The translations under genes were made by a program, and so were the position numbers. From Hyalella azteca (Eukaryota; Arthropoda; Malacostraca; Amphipoda; Hyalellidae), in NCBI RefSeq assembly GCF_000764305.2, contig NW_025935203.1:2454-66453 (forward strand): a stretch of 64,000 nucleotides of DNA, read 5' to 3'. Below the pieces are notes generated by a model. The model searched no databases. It was given only the letters and a program-made list of their open reading frames with translations, and was not told the DNA's origin. Shown here piece by piece: positions 20,755-33,300 of the stretch (positions are counted from its first letter, which is position 1; each line of letters begins with the position of its first letter).

Positions 20755-21407
20755 AAAGTCATATTTCCTTTATCATTTGATGATTTGCACCAACTTCTAG
20801 ACATTTTCATGTTTTTCTATTTTCTAGACTATACGTACCACAGAGCCGTGGTACAATAGTGTCCCACTTCATATGTCACAAGGGTTTTTTCGGCTGTAGT
20901 ACATTGTGGTACACATATGTCCCACATGTTTTCTCTCACCAACATATCCGGTCTAATTCATACAGAGCTACGCACTTCCTTTCGCTGCAACAGCTAGCGT
21001 CAAACTAACTTGAGAAATGAAATTTGTCACTGTCTGCTCGGGAAGTTTGGCATATGAGCAATCGGAGTCAAAGTGTTAAGTGGCAGCATAGTTGTCACTC
21101 TTAACAGTGTTTAAAAACATGACATTGTTTCAAATAACCAATATCATCTGTTTATTAGGTGCATTGGAGTAACTTTATATGAGCAACTTTACAAAGAAGA
21201 GATGAAATTGTCTAGACAGCCCAAAAAAGTTGTATATTACTACTGACCTGTAATTATCATCTTCTATGATGCTATCATGAAAGAAAATTGAGTTCTGTCT
21301 ATGCTAGAACTCTGTGCAAGGAATTCTTAATTAGGTGTTTTCATAGGATTTTACAGTGAAATTTTGCACTTTCTTCTACTTATATAATAATTTTAAATTA
21401 TTTTCAG

Positions 21408-21459
21408 ACTGAAAAGACACTATCACCAAAGAGAGAGTTGTTCATTTAGACCCTGCAGC
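21408..21459 (+). other. Probable Cyclin C 5' untranslated exon segment
   Basis: A pyrimidine-rich tract ending ATTATTTTCAG at 21407 precedes 52 bases that lead into the Cyclin C ATG at 21460 (context TGCAGCATGG). The tract could be a 3' splice acceptor for an upstream untranslated exon. No upstream exon or promoter could be identified, since the next 13 kb upstream is mostly transposon debris. Confidence 0.4.
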
Positions 21460-24400
21460 ATGGCAGGGAATTTTTGGCAGAGTGCCCATTAGTAAGTGGA
21501 TTTTTATCAATTTCATGTGTTTGTTTTTAATTTTTTCATTAGTTCCCTATAAAGTAAGTAAAGGGAATTATTTTGTAAATTTAGTGCCTTTATTTTCATA
21601 TAGCCCCAATCAAGCTAAATTTGTGCCCCCTGTCAATCACTTGTATTCAAATGCTGGAAAAAACCTGTTTGCAGCTAGTACAATAATGGATGAACATTGA
21701 ATGATGAAAATCGTCTTAACTCGTTTATTAATTTTATTTCTTGTGGCAAGATCAATTTACTATCAAAATGGGTTTTTTAGACTCTTAGCATATTGAGTAA
21801 ATTAATTTCTCCCCCTTTCTATAGGGTTGATTGTTAAAGGCACTAAGTTTATCCATAGGCTCAAAATAATGTTATGATATTGATGTGAATTGCTGATTTA
21901 AATATTTTATGTAGCTTGAAAGACAATTTCATTTTTGGAAGCTGTGGGTAAACTACCACCAAATGACTAGGCTTTGATTGATAATCTACTAACAAATGAC
22001 TAGACTCGGGACTTCTAAACTACCAACAAATGACATGGCTATGATTGGTTACCATACCTGCTGACAAATGACTAGGCTTTTGATTGTTAAACTGACAACA
22101 AATGACTAGGTTTTGGATTGGTAAACAGCCAATAAATGACTAAGCTTTTGATTGTTAAACTGACAACAAATGACAGGGCTTTTGATTGGTAAACTGCCAA
22201 CAAATGACTAGACTTGGGACTGATAAACTACCAACTATTGACATGGCTTAAGATTGGTAAACTGCTGACAAATGACTAGGTTCTTGATTGTTTAACTGAC
22301 AAAAAATTACATGGCTTTGGATTTTTAAACTGACAACAAATTACTTGGCTTTGGATTTTTAAACTGACAACAAATGACAAGACTTGTTGGATCTTAGATT
22401 TAACCTCCTATGCTTCATGTGCAGCCAGCAATGGCTGCTGGATAAGCAGGACCTGATCAAGGAGCGACAGGCTGACCTGCAGGTGCTCTCCGAGGAGGAG
22501 TACCAAAAAATTATGATCTTCTTCACCAATTGTAAGTTTATTTTGATACTAGCATTAAACTCTCAATATATTTTCAGAATAAGTGGAAGTATCTTGAACT
22601 TCTCTTAGTTGAGCTTTGGGTTGTGTGGGATGGAAATTTAAGACAAGTTCTTAATTTTTTTCTCTTAACTCAGTATTTATTTCAAGGGTCAGCATTGTTT
22701 TTTTAGTAATTTTTTGTTTCAATTCTTTTATCATGTTTGTGATTTGATGCCAATAATTTAGGATGAAACAAACTTCTGATTACTTCTCTAAATAGCTGTG
22801 AGTTTTTTAAATATCTGAAAGAAAATTTTTGCCAAATTTTACTGATGCCACTGATAGTGAAGACAAGAGTTTCAGACATTATTTTTGTGATAATTTATTT
22901 CAAAATTAGGTAGAAACAAGAATATAAATTTCTAAAGCTATTCCTTCATCCCTTACTCAAGGAATTTTTTTCAGCAATATCATATTACTTGGGGTTGCAT
23001 GGTAGTTTGTCACATATACATACTGTACACAAGTATGTATTTCTTTAAATGGTCACTTCATTGCGCATAGCAATGCCAATTAGAAAAAATGTATCTTATT
23101 ATAAATAAGGAAACAATTTCTGAAAATGAATGGCACAGTATATTTTTTGTTTTCTCTTGTAAGAGTAAATTAATTTTCAGTCTGTATTTAAATAATATTT
23201 TTCAATATTATTGCATAGGTAGTTCTCAGATTTGAAATATCAATAATTATTATCAGCCAATTAAATAATCTAACTAATAAGTCTAAATTCATTTAGACTA
23301 CCTAGTTTTTCCATATTAAATACTGGTACCTGCAAATAATGATCTTCCTTTACAATTTTCTAAGTTAAAATTTATCATTGATGTGACTGATGACTGCATC
23401 CAAAATGAAAAGATGGTACAGTGTTACATATTCTAAATGATGCACCCAATTTAATAAATTCTTATTTATTCAAGTATAAATTCAAAATGAATAATTTATA
23501 TACCAATGGAAAGAGAAATTTTAAATTTTTTACATATTATATATGTTCAATATGTCCCTCTTGTGCTGCCAGGCAAATATCTAAATATGCTCAAACTCTT
23601 CCCAATAACAGCCATTTCTTTTACACACTCTTCCAGATTGTTTAAACTGCATAAAGCGACTGCTAATGCTTTCTCTTGTCGGTTTTTCAATACCAAATTT
23701 GAGATGAAATGCCTGCTGCACTGTAACTTCCAACGCACTTTTAGCAAACTCAATGTCACATAAAACTGTGTGCAACACAGTAGCCACCTCACCCACAAGT
23801 GACAGTGAAACATAAGAGCAGCTAGCAAGCGCGAGAAGTCTGGTGAACGTGTCTACAACTACTGCCGCCACCAAATTCCGTGTATAATTAATTTATACTT
23901 TTATCTTTCTCTTTCCATTGGTGTATAAATTTTTTATTTTGAATTTATAGGCACTGAAATAAGAATTTATTGAGTTAGGTCCATCATCTAGAATATGTAA
24001 CCCTGTATTGAGATTACTGTGTTGAATTCCATATTTTGGAGGAGTGTTGCTACTGGTGATGGAAATCATCTTGACAATAGGGTCTTGTGAAGTTAGAATT
24101 GCAATTGCTTCACATTCACACCAGCAATTATCTATCCCCTTTATCTTCACAACTACGAATAACATAAAATTTATGAATGCAATCAATACAATTGTTGTCT
24201 TCTAATGATATTAAATAAATATTCTAGAAACTGAATGCGTTAGTCAAGAAGTAACAGTGGTTATTGTCAGAGAGAGTAAACATTACTGGCAATAATTTTT
24301 TTTTTATTTACACTCATTTTTTGGTTTGATCAATGTCATAATTGCCAACAATTCAGTCCCGTGTGCTTGTTTGGATATTTTTCTCAGTGGAATGAATGAA

Positions 24401-27316
24401 GATACAATTTATTTCCTGCTCAGTTCCATTTGCTATACTAACGATCTTTCTTTTTGTGCAGTCATTCAACAGCTTGGCGAAACACTGAAGTTGAGGCAGC
24501 AAGTGGTGGCAACAGCCACAGTCTTTTTGAAAAGATTTTATGCTCGCTACTCTCTTAAGTGCATCGACCCGCTGTTGCTGGCGCCCACCGCTGTCTTCCT
24601 GGCATCCAAAGTGGAGGAGTGTGGTGTTATCTCCAACAACAGGCTTATATCCACTTGCCAACAAGTAGGTTAGTGATACCATGCCGTGGTGTTATCTCCA
24701 ACAACAGGCTTATATCCACTTGCCAACAAGTAGGTAAGTGATACCATGCCGTGGTGTTATCTCCAACAACAGGCTTTAACACAGGCTTAAACAACAACAT
24801 TGTCTCCAAAAAGAGACCTAATCTTTTTTGCTTGGAGTTGTTATTATTTTCATGCTTTTTAAGGCCATCTTTTCCAATCATTTTTCTATTACCATTGTTA
24901 GTCTCAAACTAAAGCAATACTACAAAAATAAAGAAAGACAAGTTATTGCCTTTTTGAATATAAGCTTTATTTAAATTAGAATTAACAGCATAGAATCTGC
25001 AGAAGATTGAAATTTTTTAGTCTCTGCATTAATTTTATTTCAATGCAGTAAAAATCCAATATGAGATTAATATTTTAATTCAATAATGATTAGAGAAGCC
25101 TTCTGGTTCCACCAATAAACGTAAAATTTTATGACATTATGAAATCACAATCAAATATTGTGGACCCTGTCTAGAAATATCCAAAGATATTTGAAGTGTC
25201 TGCCTTTCAACACACACAAATAATAAATATTCTCAAATATTAAATTGAATACATGAAGTTATCACTTCAAATGCACATGTATTCAAATGACTGCTTGTGT
25301 AGGTGCAAAAATTTAATTGCAAATTCTTTCTTGATATTTTTTTATCAATTAAAGGAATTTTTAAACCATAATGGCCACGAAACATTCATGCTTTAAGCTG
25401 TCCCTAATTTTTTTTATTCAAACGTGTGAAGTTTTGTAGCAATAAAACTGTTTGTTGTGCTCTTTTTTGTGCAGTGAAGAACAAGTTTGGCTATGCCTAC
25501 TCAACAGAATTTCCATATCGCATCAACCAAGTGTTGGAGTGCGAGTTCTACTTGCTCGAGAATATGGATTGTTGCCTTATTGTATTCCAGCCATACCGGT
25601 GAGTGATCGATCATCGATTCTCTAATCTCATTTTTCTCCAAGATTTTGTGTACAGATTAGACTATTCGTATTAATTATCAATTGGGGAGCTAATAATTGT
25701 GAGTCACCCATCAATTGATGAGCCAAAGATGGTGAGTCACCCATCAATTGATGAGCCAACGATGGCGAGTCACCCATAACTGACTGGCCAACGATGGTGA
25801 GTCTGCCATCAAATTTATTTCACCCTCATACGATGGCTAAGTTTATTTTAGTATAAACTTGTGTAGGGCTTTCCCCAACCTACCACTCACTATGTTTCCT
25901 CAATTCTCATGCCTAAGATAATTTTATTTCAGACCTAATATACGTAGTAAGATCACCTAACTGCTTAGATCGCAATTCACTAATAATTTAAAAGCAAAGA
26001 AAGTAGCCCGCAAATTAACCCTTTTTTATATGATAAAGCGTTTCGTTCAGAGTCCAGCCCCATCGTTAGTTCGCTGTGCGCGCCTACACCGAGCAGTTCA
26101 ATGTCCCGGTGTTCGATAGTGATTTCAGAGTTCTAGCTTCCACGACCGGTGTTTCAGACCTACGAATTTTAAAATTCCGATTTATTTTTAAGCAAAATCT
26201 AGCTTAAATGTCGTCATCAGCTCCTATCCCCTAGAAAGTGTAAATAGATAGGTCTGCCACCTCAAGTTTATTTGTTTTTTCTTTTGTCAATTTTTTCTTA
26301 TTGATTTTGCTTGTCTTATAGTATTTTCAACTGACGATGCAGCTGGACTCCGAAACGTTTTCTCATATAGATAACTAGTAAATTTTCTGGCTATTTTCTT
26401 TCTTAGACATAATATTTTGCAGCATTAATGAAGGATAGAAATGTAAGTATTATAGAAATGTATGTGTAATACGAATGCTTGTATGTTTTGAGGCAAGTAT
26501 TTTGTGCATTTATTGACTACAATCTGCTGTACAGGCCGCTGATCCAGTACGGTCAGGACCTGAACTGCGACAGCGACACCCTGCAGCTCTCATGGACCAT
26601 CGTCAACGACTCCCTCCGTACCGACGTGTGTCTCCTGTATCCCCCCTACCAGATCGCTCTAGGTACTGTGCCAAGTACTCTTGTACTATGTCAAGTACTA
26701 AGTACTGTGCTGCTCTCTTGTACTCGATGTCATGTGAAAGGTGCTATTGAATGAATCTTAATTGTTTGGCGACTGGAGACTGTTCTTAGACTGAACGTTG
26801 TGATGCTCGTGTGGGGAATGCAACTATTGCTGTAATGAATATATGTCATTTATACGTTTACTACGCATTGGTTAATACATGATGAATGCATGTATTATTA
26901 ACCAATGGCATGCGCGCCATGCAATGATAATTGCATGGCGCGCATTACAAACTTAATACTTAATACAATAATTAAAATAATTTGCCCTAATTTGATAGTA
27001 TTAACAATTATCTGCATGACAAAATAAAAACTGGAAGACTCTGAGTCCAAGCCTAAATTTTATTACGTTATAGTCGTGAAGCTATTGCCATAAATGTATC
27101 GTTTTTGGTACAGCTTGTCTTCAGCTGGCGTGCGTGGTACACAATAAGGACTGCAAACAATGGTTCGCTGAGCTCAACACTGACATGGACAACATCATGG
27201 GCGTCACGAGCCATCTTCTCAGCCTCTACGAGCTCTGGAAGAACTACGATGAAAAGAAAGAAATTCTCGCGCTGCTGCAGAAAATGCCCAAGCCGAATCT
27301 TCAGCCCTCCAGATAA
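21460..27316 (+). CDS. CycC: Cyclin C (Mediator kinase-module cyclin), six coding exons
   Basis: Coding exons are 21460-21491, 22425-22531, 24462-24668, 25475-25598, 26535-26662 and 27114-27316. All introns are GT-AG and phases agree throughout (801 nt, 266 residues plus stop), close to the 267 residues of fly Cyclin C. The protein opens MAGNFWQSAHYQQWLLDKQD, the conserved cyclin C N terminus. The first cyclin box spans about residues 40-145 and contains FLKRFYARYSLKCIDPLLLA and SKVEECG, where K96 matches the lysine that contacts the CDK. The second box (about 152-250) contains IVNDSLRTDVCLLYPPYQIA. The tail ends LLQKMPKPNLQPSR. Cyclin C binds and activates CDK8 in the Mediator kinase module in the nucleus. 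Small departures from the consensus are F47 at the exon 2-3 junction and C100 (usually F). Introns 1, 2 and 4 carry repeats or a transposon. Identity is very likely; the exon 3 donor choice is discussed separately. Confidence 0.97.
21945..22390. repeat. Minisatellite in Cyclin C intron 1, about 11 units
   Basis: Units of about 36-42 bases are built on the words AAACTGACAACAAATGACTA and GGCTTTTGATTG. Divergence between units shows an old array. The array ends about 35 bases before the exon 2 acceptor, so it includes the region where the branch point is expected. Confidence 0.88.
23418..24006 (-). mobile_element. Inverted-repeat transposon with DUF4817-type helix-turn-helix in Cyclin C intron 2
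   Basis: Arms of about 105 bases are mirrored. The left arm has GTTACATATTCTAAATGATG and AATAAATTCTTATTT; the right arm, reversed, has GTTACATATTCTAGATGATG and the same second word. CCAATGGAAAGAGAAA closes each arm on the inner side. Between the arms a minus-strand frame (23874-23581) reads ALEVTVQQAFHLKFGIEKPT and then SRFMQFKQSGRVCKRNG. This is the helix-turn-helix pattern (VQ-AF--KFG-----R-SI---F-QF---G-VC) found in DUF4817 proteins and mariner-like relics of insects. No catalytic domain follows. The element lies inside an intron in antisense orientation to Cyclin C. Confidence 0.72.
24621..24776 (+). repeat. 65-bp tandem repeat over the 3' end of Cyclin C exon 3
   Basis: Units start at 24621, 24686 and 24751. 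The first two are full length and almost identical; the third is 26 bases. Each full unit holds the last 48 coding bases of exon 3, the donor and 17 intron bases. The donor of unit 1 is GTAG followed by gttagt (24669); the donor of unit 2 is GTAG followed by gtaagt (24734), the better consensus. Unit 3 is cut off before its donor. Only the first donor preserves the frame. Confidence 0.93.
25699..25812. repeat. 33-bp tandem repeat in Cyclin C intron 4, about 3.5 units
   Basis: The unit starts GGTGAGTCACCCATCAATTG and ends GCCAACGATG. Each unit therefore carries a GGTGAGT word that looks like a 5' splice site, 100-200 bases downstream of the genuine exon 4 donor (CCG followed by gtgagt at 25599). 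Confidence 0.85.
26910..26945. other. Perfect 16-bp hairpin in Cyclin C intron 5
   Basis: ATGCGCGCCATGCAAT and ATTGCATGGCGCGCAT pair without mismatch around a GATA loop. It is strikingly GC-rich for this AT-rich intron. It could be the remnant of a small foldback element or an RNA structure; nothing here decides. Confidence 0.8.
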
Positions 27317-30300
27317 AGCTGTCCTGTGGTAGGCTTAAAAAACTTGCTTTTTATTTTGGCTGCAGGGTGAGCCATTGCCGGTCGAAAATTTACTTGGGAT
27401 TATCCTTCGTTTTCTGAATCCGATTGAACAGTTTAAAATGTTGTACACTTTATACTTGGTGTGTGAATTTTGCCTTTAAAAAATTTTTTTTGCTACTGAA
27501 ATTCATATTTTAGGCAAGTACATCGCTGATGAGTGAGATATGAAATAAGTGGAACGTTCTTATAAATTTTAATCAACTTAATAGCAGGTTCTCTATGGTA
27601 GAGCACATCTTGTGGAGAGTTTTTCGCCGACTTAAAGGTGGCGTCAATAATTTGGATGTTTTTTGTATAACCAATTCATATTATCCGGCGTTCACGGTGA
27701 AGAATGAAAGTAGCAGGAGTGCATCGCATCTTAATATCGGTTTACAGGACGATGGTTTTCAAGGGTCACATGCTTAACGGTACTGGAGATGATGTTAGTT
27801 AATATTGAGCATGTTGGTGACGCAACATAATTCGTTATTGTCTACGTGGCAGCAGTTTGCTGGGGATAACTTTGAAATGAATGATTGCTGCTGCTAGTTT
27901 AGTGCTGGTTGTTCAGATATCAACTTACGGGTGAATATTAGGTTAGGTGAATATTACTCAGCTCCTCGCGTAACTAAACTACTTGCATGAACTATAATCC
28001 ACCTGCCTGCATTGCCTTTACTGTCCAGCAACTCTTCGAATGTTGTATTCAGACGCGGCTTTCGTTTTCGGGCGATAATATTTATTTTCTCCTCGCTTTT
28101 GGCTACTTTTGCGCATCGAAGGTATCTTCTTGTTCGTGTAGTGGAGAAAAGTATACATGGAGGGCAGGATTGTCAATTTTTTGGAAGTAATTTTCAAGTG
28201 ATATTAGTACAATACCTTAATTGCTGAACATCTACAAAATATTTCTGAACGTACGGTATACGATAGAAATGTGGCTGGCTCATCGCTCACAACTTCGTTA
28301 ATTTTTCACCTTGAGAACAAATAAGTCAGTGAGGAAGTAGAGAAAAATCAATGTTTTTCTGGCAATTCTTTTATTTTTCGAAAAGGATAGTGAAATTATT
28401 ATTTAATTGTACAATTTTTCAAAATTGTTATATCATTCATAGTGAGTCCATTCCGAAGTCTGTGTCGTAACTGTCATCCAATATATTAAATTTTTTTATG
28501 TGGTGCATATGCGGTATTCAGTGTAGTCGTAGCGTTCTTTTTGAAGCAAGCTTAATGCCTTGGTAAATCTTCATTAATCGCATCCTGTGTAACCAAATTT
28601 TTTACGATGTATACAGAGTGTAATGGATGACAGTCACTTTGTTTCTACAATTTTGACGAAAAGTTCTTCTGAACTATTCGTGTATTAAACAACACTTACA
28701 GTCGGTCTAAGGAAATATCTTGTTTCGGCACTTGAACCTGTTTGGGTTGATATTATATTCGTATGTGTTTTTTACAACTAATCTTACTCATTTTAATATC
28801 TTCATCGGTTCGAGAAAATCTTTGGAAACAGAACATTTTAGAAGTTGAAGAACATTTCTCCTCCGCACTCAGAAGGAGTCTTGTTCTTTGCTGCTGTGAA
28901 AAGCTTCTCTCTTCCGAGTGAATTTCCTTCGTAAAAATATTTTTCCATCAACTTGATGCTTTCCTTGTGCCTATTTTCAACGCGCTAACGATGCACAGAA
29001 TTCATTTTGCCTCCTGCGAAAATGAAAAAAATTTCACCGAAGTACTCATGAGTTTCTCATTAATCTATATATAATATTGAATATTTCGCAGTCTCGTTAT
29101 CATTAAATTTTTAATGTCTTCTGAATTCTTTGCTTCCACTCCAAAAACTGACAAAGCTGGCTTGCTCCTTAATTAGTTAAAGTTCATCTTTATGTGATGA
29201 AAGCTTCGTATATTCTATTTTTGTGTCCAACTTGGTGGCAATAGATGTCCAGTGCTTGAAATTGCATTGTTTCATTTATCCATTACCAACTAAATTGTTT
29301 TGCTTCAAGATACTTTTTATGTATTTATTCACTTGTATTGATCTTCTTTCTGATTTGACCAAATAAATGTTTCCAAATGTTCGTTTTTGGGCGCTGGCAG
29401 AAATGAACCAGTTTACTAGCCTTGAAATTGCTGCCTGCACACTTCTCTGCAGACATAATAAAAATAAGACAAAAATATTTATGTCATTCAATCTAAAATT
29501 TGCTCATCCATAACTATAATTGCATTTTAATGTGCCTCACGTCACTTTCTGTCAAGAATGTGCAGGCAATTTTCTGTCCGTTCACCTCACATGTTGAAAA
29601 TGTTTCTGCCCATCAACATCACACAACCTCATGATTCAATCACAATTACCTGAAGAATGGGAATGCCTCAAATCGATTCACATGAGTAATCGATTTGGAC
29701 CGATAGCTTTAGTTTCAGGGTCAACCCAAACCAGGTCCAGTACTATCAAAAATAGTCGAGTTTACTTTTGTCAGACAATCACCGACGGCTTTGTAACTAT
29801 TCCAATTACAGAAAAGATATCGGAGGCTCCGTGTGGCGGCGTGTGCTTGAGCCAGTTTCGATAGGACGGCTCCTTGCATTACGACAATCGACAGGAACTA
29901 AAGCAAAGACGGGGGGCACGGTTGAGTCTTTATTAAAAGATAATGAGTCTGCCGCCGTACGTCCAATTGACGGCGTGTCGCTGGCCAAGCTATTCCATAC
30001 AGGGGCAGGTATGCGCTACAGGAGGCTGTTCACTACTGGGATGCTGTACCTAAGCAACAAAGTCACCTAATCAGTTATTATAATTTAGGACACGATCCCT
30101 ACGGTACTACTCACTGAGATTTGTTAATGGAACAAGTCAATTTAGAGAGTTATGAAATAAGGCATGATTTCTACCGTACTCCTCAATGAAATTTGTTTAT
30201 GGATCATACAATTTAAAGGAGACATAGTTAATGACGAAGAGCATTTGTTGGTAATAGACATAAATTTGTCGTGGGACTACAAGAGTCCAGTTAGAATGGA

Positions 30301-33300
30301 TGAAATAACTAAATTGTATTGAAATTAGAACAAAAATTCTTTCCGCAAAAAGCAAGCTAGTCGCACGCCCACTTCCCTACAATTGAGGTAAAAGAGCAGC
30401 ATAACCTCGTAAAATTTTCCATACTTGCACGAAAAATAAAGGACGTTCAATCTTTCAGAAATGAAGTAGATGCCAAAATACAAGAGACAAGGTTCCATTT
30501 TAAGCAAGGCAAATAGACGTCAACTGTAGACGAACAAGTTCCATTTTCACTAAATCAAGATTGGAAAGAAAACGAGAGAGCCTCCTTTGCTATGATCTTT
30601 ACTAAAAATATTCATCCTGCAATTTTCCTCAAAACTTTTGAGGACAAAAAGCGCGGCCATAAAACTGGCAACGACTTAGCCTAGATAGGTGGGTCAGAGG
30701 CAGTGCCGGGAGGCCATCGAAAATACAAGAACAACGTCAGTACTTAAATTCTGCAGCACGTGAACGTATCCTGCAACATACGGTAACACAATACAACAAG
30801 TAAAAAGAACGGCAACAGAGTATATGATGTGAACATGTGATGCAAGTCCGCTACTATAGAGCTTTACTTCTATTATAAGAGTTCCAATAACGTCAACAGA
30901 TCGGGCAATTTAATTAAGAAAACGCCAGAAATGAAGTTCGGTGAGGGCGCATCGCAGCATTGAAGTTGAGGCCCACAAGGTCGTTATACAATCATCAGCG
31001 ATTTTATAATATCCAACAACTGCTTTTCATAATTGAGAGTAAGATTTAACCTTGCTATTCGGACCAGCCCTAATAAATGTTCAGCAAAAGTGTCGAACGT
31101 GTCATGATGTTCTACGTTTTCGATGCATTTATGATAATTATATGAGCGAAATTCGGCGCAAAGAGAAAGCTTTTAATTTGTTTTTTGACTGCCCATGCCA
31201 ATATTCATTGCCTCAACATGGCTCCGGAACTATTAAATTAAGTGTAGAACTAGAATTAATTTGAATTAGAGAATTTAGACTCAATGACGTTTGGCAGAGT
31301 AATTCCACCATCTGTACTCGTGAGTGGCGAACTGTACGCTTGAACCTGCGCGTGACTGCCGTCCTCTACATATTGCTGGCCAGAATCATTACAATATTGA
31401 ATACAAGTCACAACAGGTTAATAGAATATACATCTGGGCAATGGTCAATACATTATCATATTTCAAATACCAAATGATGAACTGAAGATGTTTCCCGATG
31501 AAAAAATAATACTCAAAAGTAATTTAATTCCTGTCTTCTATATACAGAACTTGGGGAAGATCTAGCCTAATTCCCTCAAAAAAAAAAAAATCTGCAGCAA
31601 GTGAAAGTTTATATAAAGATCTCGATTTTAATCAGGGATAAGCTAGGATACAAAGTTGGAAATCACAGGCTCCTCCGTTAACAATATAACATTTATTATT
31701 CCTGGTCACACCTCAATACTAATTCATTTTACAAATCTGCAAGTGAATAACAAAAATGTCTTTCAAAAGTGGCGATAATTGAAATTGAGTTAATCATCAA
31801 CAAGGTTGGCAAAATTACCTTTTCTTTAATCGACATCACACGCACGCATCACGACAGTAACAGAAATGGCTTGAAAAATAAACCAAATATAGAAGCAATT
31901 TAAAATCTTACAAATTTCGGTTAATAATCAAAAGGGAAATCATATCTATACCACATAGATATCTGTAACACGTATAACTTCATTTCAATCTCAAACTGAC
32001 CTAAAATTTTGGACGAGAAAATTTGATACCACCTTTTGATGCAAATTAACACTGAAAAAGATACCGGATATTGAACCTCAAGAATTTCGATTGTCGGTCG
32101 GATGTTTTAAATGAATTCTAGCAAATTAATTACAGAGATCGTGATTCTAACATTTGACATCCGTATTGGTTTAGAACTTATATTAATGTTATGTTTGTAG
32201 AAAAACCAATGTGAGGAAAAATTACAAGAAAAGACATTAAGTTCTTACGAGAATATCTACGATGAAATGTGAGTAAGCAAGCAACAAGATAATGAATGCG
32301 ACAACTGGATCAACGATGCTGTACCTGAGTTTGTAGTTAACCAACTGCTACGTTGCAGAGAGTTACCAAAATACACGCTTCACAAAAATCGTATCTTAAT
32401 ATATAAAACAACTGACGATGAACTGAAACGCTCACAAGTTTACAGTTAACAGGCAAAAAGAAAAGCGATCATCCATCACTTAAAGATAAGAAAGCATCAC
32501 ATCAATTCCTACTATGTACAGTCTTACAACAGAGAAGGGGTTGGGGGCTCTAGTATAAATCAGTACAGTTGCTACAGGAATTCTCTTGAGTACCAAAATT
32601 GATTTAATGTTCCGTTATTATATATACAATTTCCTCAGCTAGCCCACTCGACTGGTGAGAAGATACATAACTCAAAATGTGTGAAAAGCTATCACTTAGT
32701 GGCAGTTTTTTTCAATCAATCACACTTTTGAGTTCTGTTTCTTAGTAAGATCAGAAGGTGTAAAATGTAATCACGTTCCAGGAAGAGAATTTTAGTTATC
32801 GCATGGAAAATCTATCACTTGTGGCCAGTGTTGGCACTAGTCTAAGATGTCGACTAGAATCAGTTGCTGCAGAAATAACGAGGGCTGAGACAAGGAAATT
32901 TTTTATGCATAATAACGAATGCATTACTATTTCAAAAACGACCGTAACATTGTTTACTGAATACCGATATCCTTTACAATGTACGATTTTGTATCCATGA
33001 GTGAAATATTTCATCCATCACAGTATGTTGATGTGAAGAATTACGGACTAGAGCTACCAATGAAATATTGAATTCTCTGAGCTTGATTACCTAACATGTT
33101 CGGAACAAAGTTGAAATACACTTCTATATTGTTATCGATGATATGCGCACATGCGTATCATCAACTTAAATGACAGACCGAAATGACACATAAATAGGCT
33201 ATGGATGGACATGGAAAGCAAGTATTATCATTAAAACTATACGATGGCGGTGAGTGCGAGCAAAACAAGAGAGCCTCGGCAGCACAAAAACATCAAAGAT

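Noticed and set aside
24645..24881. Open frames on both strands around the Cyclin C exon 3 end
   Set aside because: They are shadows of exon 3 and its 65-bp repeats.
29631..30070. Possible small gene in the convergent intergenic region
   Set aside because: Overlapping frames on both strands without motif, splice site or start context; a slightly higher GC content alone is not enough.
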